Positions 61,762 through 64,000 of a stretch of 64,000 bases of DNA are shown piece by piece. A program made the position numbers and the translations under genes. The notes beneath the pieces are model-generated. The model did not search any database, was not told the DNA's origin, and saw only the letters and a list, made by a program, of their open reading frames with translations. The DNA is from an uncultured Acidobacteriia bacterium (lineage in GTDB: Bacteria > Acidobacteriota > Terriglobia > Bryobacterales > Bryobacteraceae): positions 1 to 64,000 of the forward strand of contig CAIRSA010000492.1 of the NCBI GenBank assembly GCA_903881085.1. The letters are read 5' to 3'. The first letter of the stretch is position 1. Every line of letters begins with the position of its first letter.

Positions 61762-62232
61762 TTACTCCGGCAGTGCGACCTGAATCGTATCGCCCGACAT
61801 GTTGGCGCCCATCGAGTTGGCGAAGTAATTCAGCACCCGCGCCATCTCGCACAACGCCTTGTGCGCCTCGCCGCGAAACGTGGTGCGCGTCAACTTGTAG
61901 ATTGCCATCATCAGGCGGTAATCCAGTTGAAGCAAGGCATGTTCCAGGCCCTCACCGCCACAGCGGTAACAGGCGCCATACTTCATCAGATAGGTGATGA
62001 TGCGGTGATCGCGATTCAGCAGTTGAAACAGCCGGTCCAGTTCGCTGAACGCCAGCATTGACTCGCTGTTCAACGCCGATTGAACCGTGCGAAATTTCAG
62101 TTTGTTTGCTTCCGCAATTTTCCCCGTCAAATCTTTGGCTGGGTGCACGCTGAGCATCAGTCTGCACGCGTAGCGGAACCAAAAGACAAACAGGCAAAGC
62201 GAAATCAAAATAATGACCGTTGTGGTCAGCAT
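61762..62232 (-). CDS. membrane-anchored protein of unknown function
   Basis: The 156-residue protein has one N-terminal helix (TTVIILISLCLFVFWFRYAC) and a soluble helical part. It includes YGACYRCGGEGLEHALLQLD with three Cys and HKALCEMARVLNYFANSMGA. No family is recognised. It lies 46 bases upstream of moxR on the same strand and may belong to that operon. Confidence 0.6.
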   Translation of the reverse strand: MLTTTVIILISLCLFVFWFRYACRLMLSVHPAKDLTGKIAEANKLKFRTVQSALNSESMLAFSELDRLFQLLNRDHRIITYLMKYGACYRCGGEGLEHALLQLDYRLMMAIYKLTRTTFRGEAHKALCEMARVLNYFANSMGANMSGDTIQVALPE

Positions 62233-62337
62233 AGGGTCAAGGCAATCTCCCTGGTACGTATAGGACTACCATATCACTTTCTCCGGAGATTTCAAGAGGG
62301 ATAAGTGATAATTTGATTTCGGCTTAAGCGTTTGACT

Positions 62338-62937
62338 CTAGGTTGAAAGCTTCAACTTGGCCGATTGGCCGTGGAAAACCATGTGGCTGGGTACTACTCC
62401 TCGCGACGCACAGTCGGCGAAATAGAGTGAGGCATAGCTGGAATTGATGTAATCCCCTTCGTGGAAGCCAAGCAGGCGCGCCGTTGCATCGATCCATTCC
62501 GGCGTCCCTTCCAGTTCGATAAAGTTGCCGATCGGCGTCTCGTCCAACAGGATTGTGCCGGCATCCGCGGGGCGAGTAAACTCGGTGCGAAATTTTTCGT
62601 AACGGAAATTCACTTGGTATCCCAGCCGCTCCAAAATGTCTCCGAAGGCCTTCGCATCGGACAACGTGAGTTCAATCTCCTCGCGAGTCTTGTGCTTCGC
62701 CGTGAGCGGTTTGTCTTTGAACGTAAGCGTGGTGAGCGGGCCCGCCTGGCGGACACGCAGCAGTTGCTTGTTCAGGCGCAGAACCGCGCCGGGCGTGTCG
62801 AAGACATCGTTGACTTCAAACACGCGGCGCTTGGCGACACGGAAGCCGTGCCGCCTCAAGCGCGCGCGGATCGCGGCGATTTCAGAGATGCGAATCTTGA
62901 CTTCGACTTCATGGCTGGAGTTGCCTGCACGAGACAT
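62338..62937 (-). CDS. CYTH-domain protein (class IV adenylate cyclase/triphosphatase-like)
   Basis: The 199-residue protein has EVEVKIRIS near residues 10-18, the ExExK motif of the CYTH tunnel. Further features are LRVRQAGPLTTLTFKDK, EIELTL, YEKFRTEF and ILLDETPIGNFIELEGTPEW. These support triphosphate and metal binding. The subclass resembles CyaB-type proteins; whether it makes cAMP or hydrolyses an inorganic or organic triphosphate is not decidable from sequence. Confidence 0.85.
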   Translation of the reverse strand: MSRAGNSSHEVEVKIRISEIAAIRARLRRHGFRVAKRRVFEVNDVFDTPGAVLRLNKQLLRVRQAGPLTTLTFKDKPLTAKHKTREEIELTLSDAKAFGDILERLGYQVNFRYEKFRTEFTRPADAGTILLDETPIGNFIELEGTPEWIDATARLLGFHEGDYINSSYASLYFADCASRGVVPSHMVFHGQSAKLKLST

Positions 62938-62970
62938 TACTTTTATGGTATCAATCTAGTATTGGCGTGT

Positions 62971-63047
62971 GCGCTCGTAGCTCATCTGGATAGAGCGACT
63001 GGCTTCGAACCAGTAGGTAGGGAGTTCGAGTCTCTCCGGGCGCACCA
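62971..63047 (+). tRNA. tRNA-Arg (anticodon UCG)
   Basis: Acceptor GCGCTCG pairs with CGGGCGC (one G-U), followed by A and an encoded CCA end. D arm GCTC/GAGC, anticodon stem ACTGG/CCAGT with loop CTTCGAA, giving anticodon TCG (reads CGA). T arm GGGAG/CTCTC with loop TTCGAGT. All arms are complete. Confidence 0.96.
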
Positions 63048-63416
63048 TATTGTTTAGCTACCTTGCCTCCCTTTTAATTTTCTTGCCTGGCTTCACAGCA
63101 ACAGTGACAGCGGCGGGCTTCCTGGAGATTTTCTGCATTCTATTGGTTCAGCGTAAAGATGATCCGGGCATACCGTCGAAGAGAATTGCTTCCGCCTTTC
63201 GGACGGAATTGCAAAGTAATCAGGATCTATTGATCCGATGAGACCCATCTGGGCGAACTGTGGCTTCATGGATGCCGGCGGAGCTTTCAAAATGATGCAT
63301 CGCCATTCCGTACCATGTGCACTTGCAATCAGGATCCCTGACAGTGGCGGCCCGAAGGTGTGAGAGCGGCCGTTAGTCGCAAAACGATCCTTCTCCTTTC
63401 ATCAGAGCCAGAACAC
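63048..63416. other. intergenic stretch after tRNA-Arg, no gene recognised
   Basis: Short unsupported frames only; a 65-codon minus-strand frame (63093-63290) has no recognisable motif. tRNA ends are common integration sites, but I see no integrase or repeat of the tRNA end here. No terminator with T-run is visible for the downstream acyltransferase gene. Confidence 0.4.
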
Positions 63417-64000
63417 TTAATTATCGGTGGCCGCGTTCCTTGGGCCTAGGCCGGACGGATAGCGGGATTCGAAGTGAGTTTTCAGATTTAGGATTTTGCG
63501 CTCAAAGTTCTCATAGCTGAACTTCGCCACCAGGAAACTGACTATGGCCAAGAAAGTCACATAAACTACGCCAAAAAGCGGGATGCTGGTAAGCGTTTCG
63601 GGAAGTTGTCGATAGATGATGATGTCACATGCTCCAAGGATTGGCACATGATAAACGTATAGACCAAAGCTGTATTTCCCAAATTGCCGCAACCAGGGAT
63701 TGCATAGGACACGCTGCATCAGAATAGGAGAGCCGTCGCTAAGAGCAGCACGAAGCACGAGCGCTGAAAACCCGATTGCGAGCAAGGTATAGCCAATGCT
63801 CTGATAAAACCGAGTAGCACCAGACACATCTGCGGCATAAAGAACACCGGCTACGAACGCCGCTAATGGGGCAGCGGCCCACCAGCCGAGACTTCGAATG
63901 GAAGCACGAAAGTTTCGATCGCGAGCAAGCACCGCGGCCGTCGCACCTGCCAGGAGGGAATCCATTCGCGTCACGGTAGCCAATGCAATGGCGACTGAAA
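63417..64000 (-). CDS. acyltransferase 3 family protein (cut by the window edge)
   Basis: The frame is open to the right edge, so only the C-terminal ~194 residues are present. There are about five membrane helices, with NPWLRQFGKYSFGLYVYHVP near the end, the conserved C-terminal part of OafA/YrhL-type acyltransferase 3 proteins, and FSYENFERKILNLK as the last helix. They O-acetylate surface sugars (family knowledge). The catalytic N-terminal His-containing part lies outside the window. Confidence 0.8.
   Translation of the reverse strand, partial: SVAIALATVTRMDSLLAGATAAVLARDRNFRASIRSLGWWAAAPLAAFVAGVLYAADVSGATRFYQSIGYTLLAIGFSALVLRAALSDGSPILMQRVLCNPWLRQFGKYSFGLYVYHVPILGACDIIIYRQLPETLTSIPLFGVVYVTFLAIVSFLVAKFSYENFERKILNLKTHFESRYPSGLGPRNAATDN

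Noticed and set aside
63093..63290. 65-codon minus frame after tRNA-Arg
   Set aside because: Proline/serine-rich, no ribosome-binding site and no family resemblance.
62971..63416. tRNA-Arg as a possible integration site of an element
   Set aside because: No integrase, no duplicated tRNA end and no phage genes next to it; the phage-like cluster is 30 kb away.
1..64000. CRISPR array or replication origin
   Set aside because: No regularly spaced repeats, no DnaA-box clusters and no cas or dnaA genes were seen.

Overview
The window looks like chromosomal DNA of an acidobacterium, most plausibly of the Solibacter/Bryobacter group. This is inferred from gene content, not from a database search. 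The signs are an Oar-type TonB-dependent receptor with an N-terminal carboxypeptidase-regulatory-like domain, several secreted DUF1080 proteins, a neutral-ceramidase-like enzyme, a FadN-FadA-FadE beta-oxidation operon, TAT-exported metabolic-enzyme homologues and a MoxR/DUF58/BatA/VWA cluster. The DNA is moderately GC-rich and densely packed, with many 1-4 base overlaps between genes.

Layout. 1-2.1 kb: a methyltransferase and a glycosyltransferase overlapping by 4 bases. 2.1-3.7 kb: a higB-higA toxin-antitoxin pair and a decayed second copy of higA. 4.1-13.5 kb: outer-membrane receptor, a large exported beta-propeller/PHP protein, a lipid-flippase-like membrane protein, a ceramidase-like hydrolase and a TAT-exported mannonate-dehydratase-like protein. 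12.4-18.5 kb (minus strand): branched-chain amino acid operon ilvB-ilvN-ilvC-cimA. Its upstream region holds a 33-codon leader peptide rich in Val and Ile followed by an intrinsic terminator, the arrangement of a classical transcription attenuator.

18.85-33.0 kb (minus strand): a 14-kb run of phage head and tail genes in siphophage order: small-terminase candidate, large terminase, portal, scaffold, coat, head-tail joining genes, tail tube, tail chaperone with a -1 frameshift heptamer, short tape-measure candidate, two Dit/M-like proteins and a large L/J-like hub. I see no integrase, repressor, replication or lysis gene, and ordinary chromosomal genes abut both sides. This gene content is that of a gene-transfer-agent-like or domesticated tail/head locus, and it is the most interesting system in the window.

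33.2-44.2 kb: two DUF1080 genes around a TrpB2-type tryptophan synthase; an APC permease with a C-terminal Usp domain preceded by a leader matching the ydaO/yuaA cyclic-di-AMP riboswitch; cyclophilin, O-antigen ligase, SixA, CCA-adding enzyme, DUF1697, a small zinc-ribbon protein and a split chromate transporter. 44.2-50.3 kb: Phd/VapC toxin-antitoxin pair with a palindromic operator, then fadN-fadA-fadE ending in a strong terminator. 50.3-62.9 kb: small P-loop kinase, MFS exporter, TrpS, an RNA m5U methyltransferase, a SelA-like PLP protein, the VWA/BatA/DUF58/MoxR operon and a CYTH protein. 63.0 kb: tRNA-Arg(UCG). The right edge cuts an acyltransferase-3 gene.

All coordinates and motifs were read by eye. 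No homology search, folding or composition calculation was run.
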